Shown: one piece after another, positions 1 to 7,777 of the stretch | How the letters are laid out: each line of letters starts with the position of its first letter | Position numbering within the stretch: position 1 is the stretch's first letter | Virus record (IMG/VR): IMGVR_UViG_3300043602_000141 | Coordinates: 1 to 38,791 of that record | Direction: 5' to 3' (one strand) | Origin: a virus | DNA length: 38,791 nucleotides | Notes under the pieces: model-generated | Told to the model about the DNA's origin: nothing | Databases searched by the model: none | The model's input: only the letters and a program-made list of their open reading frames with translations | Translations under genes and position numbers: made by a program

Positions 1-127
1 CGAGTACACCTCGGCGACGCCGTTCGCCTATGACGACTATGCGCCGACGACGGCGGCCGATCTCTCGGTCGATCCGTCGTATCAGTTCCGGGTCGGCGAA
101 GGGCTCGAGGCGCTGACGAACAGCGCG
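1..127. repeat. Left copy of 127-bp terminal direct repeat (contig circularity)
   Basis: These 127 bases are identical to the last 127 bases of the window. Both copies lie in the same reading frame of one protein-coding gene, which is uninterrupted when the ends are joined. The exact 127-base length equals a common maximum assembly k-mer, so I infer an assembler overlap on a circular map and not a biological terminal repeat. P22-type headful packaging would give circularly permuted virion DNA that assembles this way. Confidence 0.95.
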
Positions 128-574
128 GCGGCGCGCGGGGTCGCGAACACGGGCGGGACGCTCAAGGATTTCATCAACTACGGCGAGAATGCGGCCTCGC
201 AGGAGTTCGGCGCGGTCGACGCGCGCCGGCTGCAGAACTACACGACGAACCGCGCGAACGCGTTCGCGAACTACAACCTGAACGAGACGAACCGCGCGGC
301 CGACTACACCCGGAACCGCGAGGGCGCCGTCCAGCGGTACAACACGAACTACCAGACGCAGTACGTCGATCCCTACAAGATCAGCTACACGGGGGCGGTG
401 GACGCGTTCACGCCGAAAATGACGGCCTACCAGACGCAGGCGCAGGCCGGGCAGCACGAAAGCGATCAGGATCGCTCGTACGACTACCAGACCTGGCTGC
501 AGCAGTACAACATGTGGCGGGCGAACCGGAACGACACCTTCGACGAAAAGTACCGGATCACGGCGTTGCAGTAG
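2..574 (+). CDS. Predicted internal virion/ejection protein, C-terminal part (continues from window end)
   Basis: This is the 3' part (190 residues, stop TAG) of the gene that starts at 38144. Joined across the junction, the protein is 364 residues. The part here is rich in Asn, Tyr, Gln, Thr and Arg, with many NYxTN/NRA-type repeats (residues about 60-130 of this segment), and looks helical and coiled. I do not recognise a family. Its position just before two large Ala/Gln-rich proteins in the virion block suggests an internal head or DNA-ejection role like P22 gp7, gp16 and gp20, but that is positional inference only. The next gene starts 10 bases downstream. Confidence 0.8.
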   Translation, partial: EYTSATPFAYDDYAPTTAADLSVDPSYQFRVGEGLEALTNSAAARGVANTGGTLKDFINYGENAASQEFGAVDARRLQNYTTNRANAFANYNLNETNRAADYTRNREGAVQRYNTNYQTQYVDPYKISYTGAVDAFTPKMTAYQTQAQAGQHESDQDRSYDYQTWLQQYNMWRANRNDTFDEKYRITALQ

Positions 575-583
575 GGGGCCAGG

Positions 584-2527
584 ATGCCGTTTCAATACAC
601 GCCGTACCGCAACGAGTTCGCCGGCACGATCGGCGAGCTGATGCGCGCCGGGCCGGAGGCGCAGGCGCGGGCCGCGATCGCGATCGGCAACGCGCAGGCG
701 CAAGGCGCGGTGCAAGCGGGCAACGCGTGGGCGGGCGGGATCCAGAACATCGCGCAGGCGGCGACGGGCGCGGCGAGTCAGATCGCGAAAGAGCGCGAGG
801 AGGCGCCGATTCGCGCGCAGCAGGCGGAGCTGCGCACGCTGCAACTCGGCGAGGCGAAGCGCCAGGCGTCGAGCGCCGATCAGTTGGCGGCGATGAAGCG
901 CCAAGTGGGCGGGTACCTGAACGATCCGGACGTGATCAACCCGGATGGGACGTTCAACCTCGGGGGGATGACAAAAAAGCTCTCGGGGCCGCTGCCGAAC
1001 GGCGCCAGCGGGCCGACGGAGACGCCCGACATCACGGCGCTGGCGGGGCTGCTCGAGCCGATCAATCAGCACATTACGCAGGCGCGCGAATCGCAGCGGG
1101 TGTATGCGGAGCATCAAACGAACGCGCTGGCGCGGCTGGCGTCGGGCGTGCTGACGCTCGGGGCGCCGTCGGCGGCGCAACCGGAGGGCGCCTATCTGTC
1201 GTATGCCACGGTCGGCGTGGCGGCCGCGGTCAAGGCGGGGCTGATGACGCAACCGCAGGCGGATCAGTTTCTCGCGCAGGTCGCGGCGGATCCGGAGCGC
1301 GCGCTCAAGGGGGCGGCGATGCGGTCGACGGTGGCGCCGATCAAGCTCGGGAAGGATGATCGGCTCGTGAGCGGGATCGATCCGACGCAGACCATCGTCG
1401 GCGCGACACCGGATCCGGCGGACAAGTACAAGGGCAGTTACACCGGACCCGACGGGATCCGGCGCTACGCGGACGGCACGCCGATTACGGGCCAGGTCAT
1501 GGCGCCGCAACCGCCGGCGAAAGCGGCGCCGGCCGCGGGGTCGTTCGAGGACTACGTGACGCGCGCGGCCGCGCTCGCGGGCAAGACCGTGGCGCAGCTC
1601 TCGCCGGCGGACATTGAACTCGCGCGCAAGAAGTACCAGCAGGCCGACGATCGCCCGCAAGCCTCGGTCACGATTCGGAACGAGACGAACAACGCGCTGG
1701 CGAACCTGCCGGCCTGGGCGCTCGACGACACGCGGCCGACGGGGCCGGAGGCGAACGCCGTCGATCCGGTGATCGGGCGCACGCCCAACGGGCTCTACCA
1801 GGATGCGGTGACGTTGATCCAGACGGGCGCGTATCCCAGCATGGGGCGCACGAATGACGCGCGCGGGGTCGCGCTGCGGACCGCGATCGATGCGAAGGTG
1901 GGCGCGATCGCGGCCTCGAGCGGGATGGACGTCCCGCAGCTCCGCGCGTTCTTCAAGAGCAATCAGGCCAGTCTGACCGCGCAGCAAAAGCTGTACGACG
2001 CGGCGGCGGCGAACATTGCCACGGCGGACCGCAACGCGGACCTGCTCGCGGAGGCGTTGACCAAGATGCCCGATAGCGGATCGCCGCTGCTCAATCAGTC
2101 CTTGCGGGCGTTCCAGGCGCGGGTGGCCGGCGATCCGGCGATGGCGGCGATCGGCACGTACCTGGCCTCGGTGCAAAACGAATACGGGAAACTGATCACG
2201 TCGGCGAGTGGCACCAGCGCGGCGCTCACGGAGGGCGCGCGGCATGAGGCGCAGAACCTCATCAACCCGGATGCGACGGTGAAACAGATGTTGGCGTCAA
2301 TCGCGGCGCTCAAGGCGGAGGGCGGTAACCGGCTCTTGTCGACGGGCGATCAGATCAAGTTGATCTCCGGCCGGATGACGATCGGCGGCGCCAAGCCGGG
2401 CGGCACGGGCGGCGGGCCGGATCTCACGGGGTTGACGCCAGGGCACGGGCGCACCTTCTCGAGCGGGCCGTACATGGGGCAGACCTGGACGGTCGGGCCG
2501 GACGGGCAACCGAAGCGGGTGTCGTGA
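584..2527 (+). CDS. Predicted internal virion (DNA-ejection) protein, 647 aa
   Basis: The 647-residue protein is Ala- and Gln-rich, with a long helical N-terminal segment (about residues 25-110, AQA/QAE-type repeats). It has no signal peptide and a Gly-rich C-terminal tail (about 595-647). The start ATG follows a GGGGGCCAGG purine stretch with 2-9 bases spacing. No enzymatic motif was recognised. It lies between the Asn/Tyr-rich protein and a 946-residue protein in a tight rightward run after the tail genes, the place where P22-like phages keep their ejection proteins. The role is inferred from size, composition and location; sequence alone does not prove it. Confidence 0.75.
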   Translation: MPFQYTPYRNEFAGTIGELMRAGPEAQARAAIAIGNAQAQGAVQAGNAWAGGIQNIAQAATGAASQIAKEREEAPIRAQQAELRTLQLGEAKRQASSADQLAAMKRQVGGYLNDPDVINPDGTFNLGGMTKKLSGPLPNGASGPTETPDITALAGLLEPINQHITQARESQRVYAEHQTNALARLASGVLTLGAPSAAQPEGAYLSYATVGVAAAVKAGLMTQPQADQFLAQVAADPERALKGAAMRSTVAPIKLGKDDRLVSGIDPTQTIVGATPDPADKYKGSYTGPDGIRRYADGTPITGQVMAPQPPAKAAPAAGSFEDYVTRAAALAGKTVAQLSPADIELARKKYQQADDRPQASVTIRNETNNALANLPAWALDDTRPTGPEANAVDPVIGRTPNGLYQDAVTLIQTGAYPSMGRTNDARGVALRTAIDAKVGAIAASSGMDVPQLRAFFKSNQASLTAQQKLYDAAAANIATADRNADLLAEALTKMPDSGSPLLNQSLRAFQARVAGDPAMAAIGTYLASVQNEYGKLITSASGTSAALTEGARHEAQNLINPDATVKQMLASIAALKAEGGNRLLSTGDQIKLISGRMTIGGAKPGGTGGGPDLTGLTPGHGRTFSSGPYMGQTWTVGPDGQPKRVS

Positions 2528-5367
2528 TGGCGCCACAATCCCCGTACGCCGATACGCCGCTCACGGCCGATCAGGTCGCGGCCGCGGCCTTTACGGACGC
2601 GCCGCTGTTTCGGACCACGAACGAAAAAGACGCGCTCGGCGACGCCACGATCGATCCGAACACGATCGGCACGGGGCTGCGGCATTTCGGGCAGCAGGTC
2701 AACCCGATCGCGGCGATCGGGACGATCGGCCGCGCGTTGATTCCGGAAGTGGTCGCGCGGTGGATCTCGCCGGGGCTGACGGACGCCGATGCGCAGATGC
2801 ACGGGCCACTCAATACCGTGCGCGGGATCGGTAAGGCGCAGGAAGCGGTGTACATCCGTGCGGCGCAAGCCTACAACCGGGGCGACTATCGGACCGCGGC
2901 GCGGCATTTCGTGGACTACTTGATCCCGGTGCTCGGGCCGGCGCTCGATCGGTCGTCGGATCTGTTTCAGGCGGGCAAGTGGGTGGCGGGCGGGGCGGAT
3001 GCGCTGGGGCTCGGGCTGGCGACGTTCGGGCCGCAGGCGTTCGCGGAGGCGGTCTCGGCGGGCGTGGCGCGGGCGCGGGCGGGCGCGGCGCCCAAGGTCG
3101 CGCAACCGGGCGGCGGCGCGCGGCTGACGCCGCAAGAGGCGGCGTCCAATGCGTTCGCGGATCTGGAAGGGATCCGGAAGGACGCGGCGACGGCGACGGC
3201 GAATCCGTCGGTCGCGGGGCTGCAAAAGATGGCCGGGCACACGTTGGCCGGCTCGATCCCCGCGGGCACGTTCAAGGCGCTGCAGGATGCCGATTTGACG
3301 CGCGTGGGGCACAAGCTCGCCGGCGAGGTGCATCCGGTGCCGATGACACCGGAGACCGCCGGCGCGGCCGCCAGGGGCCGGCTCGGGGCCGTGGCGCAGG
3401 CGCATGACGCCGCGCTGACGGCGGAGGGCCAGGCGCTGGCGGCCGACGTCCATCCGGTCGCGGTGACGCCGGAAACGGCCGGCACGGCGGCGCAAGGGCG
3501 GATCCAAGGCTCGATGCGCACGTTCGGGGACGACGCGACGACGCAGTACGAGACGCTCCGGACGATGGAAGCGGACCCGGCGCATGTCGAACGGGTCCAC
3601 ACGGCGCCGGCGGGCTCGGGCACGTTCCGGAAAATCCTGAACAAGCTCACGGCCGGGATCACGAAGGACGCGGCGGCGGCCGATCCGGAGATCGCGACGT
3701 GGGCGAAAACGGTCGGGGAGCGGGCGCCGACGACGGCGGAGCTCGCGGTCATGCGCCAGATCGAGGCGGAGCTCGATGCGCAACCTTACACGCCGTACCT
3801 GCTGCGACCGACGAAATACGGCGGCGGCCTCGAGCATGTGGAAGGCACGGGCGGGGCCGGCGCGGCGGTGTTTGATGACGTGCGCCAGGCGGCGCCCGGC
3901 ACGGCGCGGATCGATCGGGGCGAGATGCAAGCGGCGATCGCGCAGACGCTCGAAACGGGCGAGTGGACAAACGCCAGCCGCGGCGCGTTCAAGGTCGCGC
4001 AGGATCGGCTCCGGTCATCGGGGGCATTGCGCGGGCCGACGCTCGATCCCAGTGCACCGTTACTGGGGTCGGCCGTGGACGTCGGGATGCCGGTGCACTT
4101 GGCGACGGAAAAAGCGATGCTCGATCCACTCTATCGCCGGCTGAAGCGGGAGAGCGAGCTCGTGCCGCTGCAAGGCGACAAGGCGCGGGCGCTGGTCGCG
4201 CTCGATCGCCTCATGACCGGGCCGGATGTCGAATCGCTCTCGATCGTCGATGCGGCGCTCGGGGATCTCAAGGCGATGGCGCGGTCGGAGATCCCGGAGC
4301 TGCGTACGGCGGGGCAAGGCGTGGCGGCGGCCGCGGTCAAACGGTTGAGTGCGGCTGTCGATCGTGCGGCGGCGAAAGCGGGGCCGGCGGCGGTCGAGGC
4401 GCTTGAGGCGGGGCGCCGGGCCACGGTCGCGAAGTATGAGGCGACGGGGATTTATAACAAGCTGCGCGATGAGCCCGTGGGCACGTTCCGGCAGCTCACG
4501 CAACCGAAGGACGCCGCGATCGACTTCCTGCGCCAGTTCGCGGACCACGCGCCGGAGAGTCTGCCGGAGATGGGGCGGGCGCTGCTCGAGCAGTGGGCGG
4601 AGCTCACGCCGGCGAAGCGCGCGGACGCCTGGCGGGGGCTGGGCGCGGAGTCCAAGCGGCGGCTATTCGGGAGTGACGCGCAGGTCGCGCGGCTGGACGA
4701 TTTCATGCAACGTGCGACGGTGAACGACGCTGGCGCGATCGCGAAACAACTGCGCGATGAGCCGGTGGGGTCGTTCAATCAGTTGACGGCGCCCGATGAT
4801 GCCGGGATCGCGTTCTTGCGCGATGTGCAACGGCACGCGCCGGAGACGTTGCCGGAGATCGGGCGCGCGAAGCTGCAGGAGTGGATCACCAAGGCGACGG
4901 AGATGGGGAAGTTCCAGCACGCCGACAAACTCTATGCGGAGTGGCACGCGCTCGGGCCGGAAACGAAGCGCCTGCTGTTCGGCGGGCCGCTCCAAGTGCA
5001 ACGCCTCGAGAATTTTTTCACGCTGGCGAAGCGGATCGCGGCGAACCCGAATCCGAGTGGCACGGCGACCACGGCCGCGACGGCCGCGGCGATGGCGGTG
5101 TTTACGAGTCCGCTGATCGCGCTGCAGGCGCAGGTCGGGGGCTATGCGCTGGCGAAGTTGCTCTATACGCCGCGCGGGATCGCGCTCGTCAATCGGGCGC
5201 TCGATCTGTCGGCGAAGGCGTCGGGGAAGGCGCCGTCTATGAGCGGAGCGGCGGCGGCGCGGGCCGCCTGGGCGGAAGTGGCGAATACGGCGCAGGCGCG
5301 GCCGGCGCCGGCGGCGCCACTGGTGTTTCCACGCGCGGCGGATCGGCAAGCGGCGCCAGAGCAATAA
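2527..5367 (+). CDS. Large predicted internal virion (DNA-ejection) protein, 946 aa
   Basis: ATG at 2527 overlaps the upstream stop as TGATG; a GTG at 2524 would add one residue. This is the largest protein of the genome. Two internal duplications are visible. A short one (about residues 260-330) repeats xVHPVxxTPETAGxAAxGR twice. A long one (about residues 645-737 and 740-845) repeats an LRDEPVG(T/S)F(R/N)QLT...LPE(M/I)GRA...R(R/L)LFG...QVxRL(D/E)xF unit. A hydrophobic Ala-rich stretch (about 850-885, AATAAAMAVFTSPLIALQAQ) could insert in a membrane. No lytic transglycosylase or peptidase motif was recognised. Size and position resemble the large ejection proteins of podoviruses; this is inference. 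Confidence 0.75.
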   Translation: MAPQSPYADTPLTADQVAAAAFTDAPLFRTTNEKDALGDATIDPNTIGTGLRHFGQQVNPIAAIGTIGRALIPEVVARWISPGLTDADAQMHGPLNTVRGIGKAQEAVYIRAAQAYNRGDYRTAARHFVDYLIPVLGPALDRSSDLFQAGKWVAGGADALGLGLATFGPQAFAEAVSAGVARARAGAAPKVAQPGGGARLTPQEAASNAFADLEGIRKDAATATANPSVAGLQKMAGHTLAGSIPAGTFKALQDADLTRVGHKLAGEVHPVPMTPETAGAAARGRLGAVAQAHDAALTAEGQALAADVHPVAVTPETAGTAAQGRIQGSMRTFGDDATTQYETLRTMEADPAHVERVHTAPAGSGTFRKILNKLTAGITKDAAAADPEIATWAKTVGERAPTTAELAVMRQIEAELDAQPYTPYLLRPTKYGGGLEHVEGTGGAGAAVFDDVRQAAPGTARIDRGEMQAAIAQTLETGEWTNASRGAFKVAQDRLRSSGALRGPTLDPSAPLLGSAVDVGMPVHLATEKAMLDPLYRRLKRESELVPLQGDKARALVALDRLMTGPDVESLSIVDAALGDLKAMARSEIPELRTAGQGVAAAAVKRLSAAVDRAAAKAGPAAVEALEAGRRATVAKYEATGIYNKLRDEPVGTFRQLTQPKDAAIDFLRQFADHAPESLPEMGRALLEQWAELTPAKRADAWRGLGAESKRRLFGSDAQVARLDDFMQRATVNDAGAIAKQLRDEPVGSFNQLTAPDDAGIAFLRDVQRHAPETLPEIGRAKLQEWITKATEMGKFQHADKLYAEWHALGPETKRLLFGGPLQVQRLENFFTLAKRIAANPNPSGTATTAATAAAMAVFTSPLIALQAQVGGYALAKLLYTPRGIALVNRALDLSAKASGKAPSMSGAAAARAAWAEVANTAQARPAPAAPLVFPRAADRQAAPEQ

Positions 5368-5381
5368 AGGACAACCCGACG

Positions 5382-6185
5382 ATGAACAGGATCACGACGC
5401 ACCAAAACGAGAGCTCGACGCGGGCGGCGTGGGTGAGGGGCTGCGTCGTCGCGGGTCTGGTGGCCGCGGGCGTGATCATGATCGGGCGCTCACCGCAGGC
5501 CGCCACGGGCACGCTCGTACCGGCGCTGTATCAAACGGTGCTCGACGCGAACGGCAACCCGATCAGCGGCGCGAAAGTCTGCACCTACCTCGCGGGGACC
5601 ACGACGCCGACGCCGACGTACACGGACGTCGCGTTGACGGTGCCGAACAGCAATCCGATCGTGACGGATACCGCGGGCCGCTGGTCGGCGTTCCTGACGC
5701 CGGCGAACAGCTATAAGTTCGTGCTGCAGGATGCGACGGGCACCGCGGGCGTGTGCAACGGCGCGATCGTGCGCACGATCGACAACGTGTCCGGGACGCC
5801 GGCCGCGCAGGCGGTGATCACGGGCACCTGGTTTCCGAGTCTCGGGGGCAGCACGACCTACACCGCGCGGGAAGGCACGTATGTCCGCACGGGGGCGCTC
5901 GTGGTCGCGCGGGGGACGCTGACGGTCGGCGCGATCGGCACGGGCTCGCCCACGTTCGTGGCGGGCCTGCCGTTTCCGATCAGTGGCGACACGGTGGGCG
6001 CGATCGTGGTCACGGGGCCGGCGGCGGCGCCGTATACGCGCGCGTCGCTCCTGGCGCTCAATGGCGCCGCGCAATTCGGCGTGGTCGGATCGGCGGCGGC
6101 GTCGGCGTCGGATGCGTATCTGTCGTTCTTCGCGAACGGGACGGGGGTGTATTTCACCCTGACCTACCAGACGCTCGCGCCGTAA
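5382..6185 (+). CDS. Tail-fibre/receptor-binding-like protein with N-terminal hydrophobic segment
   Basis: 267 residues, ATG at 5382 after a weak AAAGGACA ribosome site. Residues 46-118 (ALYQTVLDANGNPISGAKVCTY, PTYTDVALTVPNSNPIVTDTAGRWSAFL, SYKFVLQDA) match the motif order found at the N-termini of phage tail spikes and fibres: XaDxxGxPLxxGkvytY, then TYtDaalTvpnpNPivtDsaGr, then YKfvLkDa. In P22 this region attaches to the particle. The C-terminal half is Gly/Ser/Thr-rich and probably beta-structured. Oddly, residues 14-41 read as a signal peptide or membrane anchor (R14, hydrophobic 18-34, then SPQA), unusual for a virion fibre. It is the last gene of the late block before the opposing brnTA operon. 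Confidence 0.7.
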   Translation: MNRITTHQNESSTRAAWVRGCVVAGLVAAGVIMIGRSPQAATGTLVPALYQTVLDANGNPISGAKVCTYLAGTTTPTPTYTDVALTVPNSNPIVTDTAGRWSAFLTPANSYKFVLQDATGTAGVCNGAIVRTIDNVSGTPAAQAVITGTWFPSLGGSTTYTAREGTYVRTGALVVARGTLTVGAIGTGSPTFVAGLPFPISGDTVGAIVVTGPAAAPYTRASLLALNGAAQFGVVGSAAASASDAYLSFFANGTGVYFTLTYQTLAP

Positions 6186-6207
6186 GGCGGCGGCGGTGCG
6201 CGCCACT

Positions 6208-6495
6208 TTAAGATGCTCGCCGTACCGGCCGCTTGGCGCGGCGGGGCGCATGCGCGGCGAGCGTGGCCGTCATCCTCGCTTGCCAGCCTTTCCCCGTGGC
6301 GCGGTACGCCGCGAGCACGTCGCGATCGACGCGGAGACTCACTGGCTGCTTGGTGGGCGTCTGCTGCGGGCCACGCGCCCGACGATACGCGGCGGCGGCC
6401 CCGGGCGGCATGATCTCGAGCGCCGGCCGCATCTGCGCGAACTCCTGCGCCGTCAGGGGCGGATTCTCGGGATCATGGACGCGTCGCTTGGGCAT
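6208..6495 (-). CDS. brnA: BrnA-type antitoxin, DNA-binding
   Basis: 95 residues. The pattern LTAQEFAQMRPALEIMPP near residues 14-31 followed by QPVSLRVDRDVLAAYRATGKGWQ (about 49-71) and an Arg-rich end is that of BrnA antitoxins. They carry a ribbon-helix-helix-like DNA-binding segment, neutralise BrnT and repress the operon. It is encoded downstream of brnT and overlaps it by 23 bases, the usual toxin-first order of this family. Here it would stabilise the lysogen or act as a defence moron. The assignment is by family pattern; binding to the palindrome at 6754-6767 is inferred. Confidence 0.88.
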   Translation of the reverse strand: MPKRRVHDPENPPLTAQEFAQMRPALEIMPPGAAAAYRRARGPQQTPTKQPVSLRVDRDVLAAYRATGKGWQARMTATLAAHAPRRAKRPVRRAS

Positions 6496-6745
6496 ACCAT
6501 CGCTCCTCTCGGGGATTCGCTTTTCGTAGGCTGATCACGCGCGTCGCCGCGCCGCGATACGTGACGACCGCGACATGCAGGCGTCCGGCAATCGGCCCGA
6601 CTTGCACCATGCGCGCCTCGCCGTGGCGGGGACTGGTGAAGGCGATCGCCGCGGCCAAATCCATCGCCGCGTAGTCGCCCAGGCTGATCCCGTTGTGGGT
6701 CGCCCGGTTCAGCGCATCCTTCACCGGGTCGAACTCAATCAGCAC
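6473..6745 (-). CDS. brnT: BrnT-type ribonuclease toxin
   Basis: 90 residues from GTG at 6745. The family signature is clear: an EFDPVKDALNRATHNGISL-like N-terminus, then SPRHGEARMVQVGPIAGRLHVAVV and a final RVISLRKANPREERWY. BrnT toxins are RelE-fold ribonucleases that stop growth by cutting RNA. A TTG at 6766 would add seven residues, but it lies inside the promoter -10/operator. The GTG is 9 bases past the -10 box, so the message would be essentially leaderless. The family usually begins at the xxFxWDPxKxxxN segment, which also favours the GTG. It is expressed with brnA as a bicistronic operon. Confidence 0.88.
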   Translation of the reverse strand: MLIEFDPVKDALNRATHNGISLGDYAAMDLAAAIAFTSPRHGEARMVQVGPIAGRLHVAVVTYRGAATRVISLRKANPREERWYAQATRP

Positions 6746-6753
6746 TGAGATAT

Positions 6754-6782
6754 ATTGTATATACAATCTGATAGGATGTCAA
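6754..6782 (-). promoter_or_regulatory. Promoter and palindromic operator of brnTA
   Basis: On the minus strand a consensus -35 TTGACA (6782-6777) is followed after exactly 17 bases by TACAAT (6759-6754). The -10 lies inside a perfect 14-base palindrome, ATTGTATATACAAT (6754-6767). A repressor bound there would cover the -10, which fits autoregulation by BrnA or the BrnT-BrnA complex. The palindrome is strikingly AT-rich against its GC-rich surroundings. Confidence 0.8.
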
Positions 6783-6805
6783 GCGGCGGACTGCGCGGGA
6801 CGTGA

Positions 6806-7000
6806 TTATTTCGTGGGTTTCTTTTTCTTCGTGCGTGCGGCCAGCTTCCGGATGTTCTCGAGCACGAACGCCTCGGGCTGCCGACGGCCCTGTTCCCAGT
6901 CTTCGATGGTGCGTCGTGACTTGAGCCAGCGGGCGGCAAACGTCGTCGTGTCCTCCTCTAGCTCTGCGCGGAGCGCGCGGATTTCGTCGGCGATCGTCAT
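6806..7000 (-). CDS. Small HTH (XRE/HigA-like) repressor
   Basis: 64 residues. Residues 18-46 (TTTFAARWLKSRRTIEDWEQGRRQPEAFV) form a helix-turn-helix of the XRE/HigA type, with the typical TIxxWExGRRxP recognition helix and turn. The Lys-rich tail (58-64) may add nonspecific DNA contacts. It is little more than the DNA-binding domain: there is no dimerisation or LexA-like peptidase domain. ATG lies 9 bases past a -10 box, so the mRNA is probably leaderless, as for lambda cI from its maintenance promoter. Two TACGGC-N3-GCCGTA operators upstream are the likely targets. An orphan antitoxin-like regulator is the alternative. Confidence 0.8.
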   Translation of the reverse strand: MTIADEIRALRAELEEDTTTFAARWLKSRRTIEDWEQGRRQPEAFVLENIRKLAARTKKKKPTK

Positions 7001-7008
7001 GCGTCTTG

Positions 7009-7038
7009 ATACTACGGCTTAGCCGTAGCGTGCGTCAA
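7009..7038 (-). promoter_or_regulatory. Leftward promoter with operator O1 for the HTH repressor
   Basis: Minus-strand TTGACG (7038-7033), 18-base spacer, TAGTAT (7014-7009), then the ATG at 7000. A perfect inverted repeat CTACGGCT-T-AGCCGTAG (7012-7028) fills the spacer and touches the -10, so bound repressor should block this promoter (autoregulation). Confidence 0.75.
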
Positions 7039-7081
7039 GCTGAGCCACACACGATATTTGATCGCTGCACGAAATGAGGGC

Positions 7082-7110
7082 TTGACAGCGTTACGGCCAT
7101 GCCGTATGAT
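7082..7110 (+). promoter_or_regulatory. Strong rightward early promoter with operator O2
   Basis: TTGACA (7082-7087), a 17-base spacer and TATGAT (7105-7110) form a near-consensus sigma70 promoter. The inverted repeat TACGGC-CAT-GCCGTA (7092-7106) sits between the two boxes. It shares both half-sites and the 3-base gap with O1 (7013-7027), 79 bp away centre to centre. It should drive the rightward genes from 7248 and be shut by the 64-residue HTH protein. Confidence 0.82.
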
Positions 7111-7247
7111 TAGTGGGTCAGCAAGAAGCGGCGCCGCCCGGTGTTAGAGCACCGAACGACGCCTAACCCGACAACCGCAGCTACCGGTCAACGGGCTCCC
7201 CGCAGCATAACAGGGGGACGCCGCGTCGACAGAAACGGCCTCCTCTC
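7111..7247 (+). other. Untranslated leader of the rightward early operon
   Basis: About 130 bases separate the promoter from the first gene. A small hairpin CGGTG-TTAGAG-CACCG (7140-7155) lies in it, flanked by GC-rich sequence. A leader this long in such a compact genome could be a regulatory site, for example for antitermination, but I see no known element. Confidence 0.4.
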
Positions 7248-7589
7248 ATGCCTTCGTCCGTCTCTCCGCAGTGCGATCCTCGTCCCTTTCTCCGTCATAT
7301 GACGCTCGCGCAGGCCTGGTGCCAGTGGAACGGCCAGCGCGGCACCGAAAAGCAATATCTGCGCGTCATGCGGCAGCTCACCGCGGCCGACCTCGAGCGG
7401 ATGCTCACGGAACGCGGCGTCGTGGTCGACGTCGCGATCGTCCCGGTCCCGGATCAACCGGCCGGGCCCGTCGTCGAGGTCGCGCTCGAGCGTCCCTCGG
7501 TGCGGCAGCCGGACGTCGCGAACCCCGCGCAGGCTGAACGGTGGTACGGCGCGAATTGCCCGTCATGGCGCAAAGGCGGTGTCAAATGA
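7248..7589 (+). CDS. Hypothetical early protein, 113 aa
   Basis: First gene after the strong rightward promoter. 113 residues from ATG 7248; the ribosome site is weak, and an in-frame ATG at 7299 (MTLAQAWCQWNGQRGTEKQY) is an alternative start. Residues 18-55 are predicted helical. No domain recognised. Its stop overlaps the next start as ATGA, so translation is coupled to a small Cys-rich protein. Position suggests an early regulatory or host-interaction role, without direct evidence. Confidence 0.65.
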   Translation: MPSSVSPQCDPRPFLRHMTLAQAWCQWNGQRGTEKQYLRVMRQLTAADLERMLTERGVVVDVAIVPVPDQPAGPVVEVALERPSVRQPDVANPAQAERWYGANCPSWRKGGVK

Positions 7590-7777
7590 ACCGCTACGAC
7601 GACGTGTACGACCTGCAGGACAATGCGACCTGTGCGGACTGCGGCGCGGACTACTCGCGCGCGGAGGACGATCCGACCACGGCGTGTGATCCCTGCAGCG
7701 ATCGGCGCGATGTGTGGGCGGCCGTGACCGAGATCCGGATGGCGCAGGCCTCGGCGCCAGTCAAGGCGGTGGCGTAA
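7586..7777 (+). CDS. Small CxxC-CxxC zinc-ribbon-like protein, 63 aa
   Basis: ATG 7586 overlaps the upstream TGA and follows AAAGGCGGTG, a usable ribosome site. Two Cys pairs, CADC (about residues 14-17) and CDPC (about 32-35), with an acidic linker suggest a zinc ribbon. It ends in a short helical segment. Function unknown; it sits in the early operon before the putative ssDNA-binding-like protein and the nuclease. The stop TAA shares its last base with the next ATG. Confidence 0.65.
   Translation: MNRYDDVYDLQDNATCADCGADYSRAEDDPTTACDPCSDRRDVWAAVTEIRMAQASAPVKAVA

Noticed and set aside
1-127. Biological direct terminal repeat as in T7-like phages
   Set aside because: The length equals a common assembly k-mer, the repeat lies mid-gene, and the terminase and portal are P22-like (headful). 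Assembly overlap is the simpler explanation.
6746-6766. TTG 6766 as the start of brnT
   Set aside because: It lies within the -10 box and operator palindrome, so it would not be transcribed from the predicted promoter. The family start fits GTG 6745.
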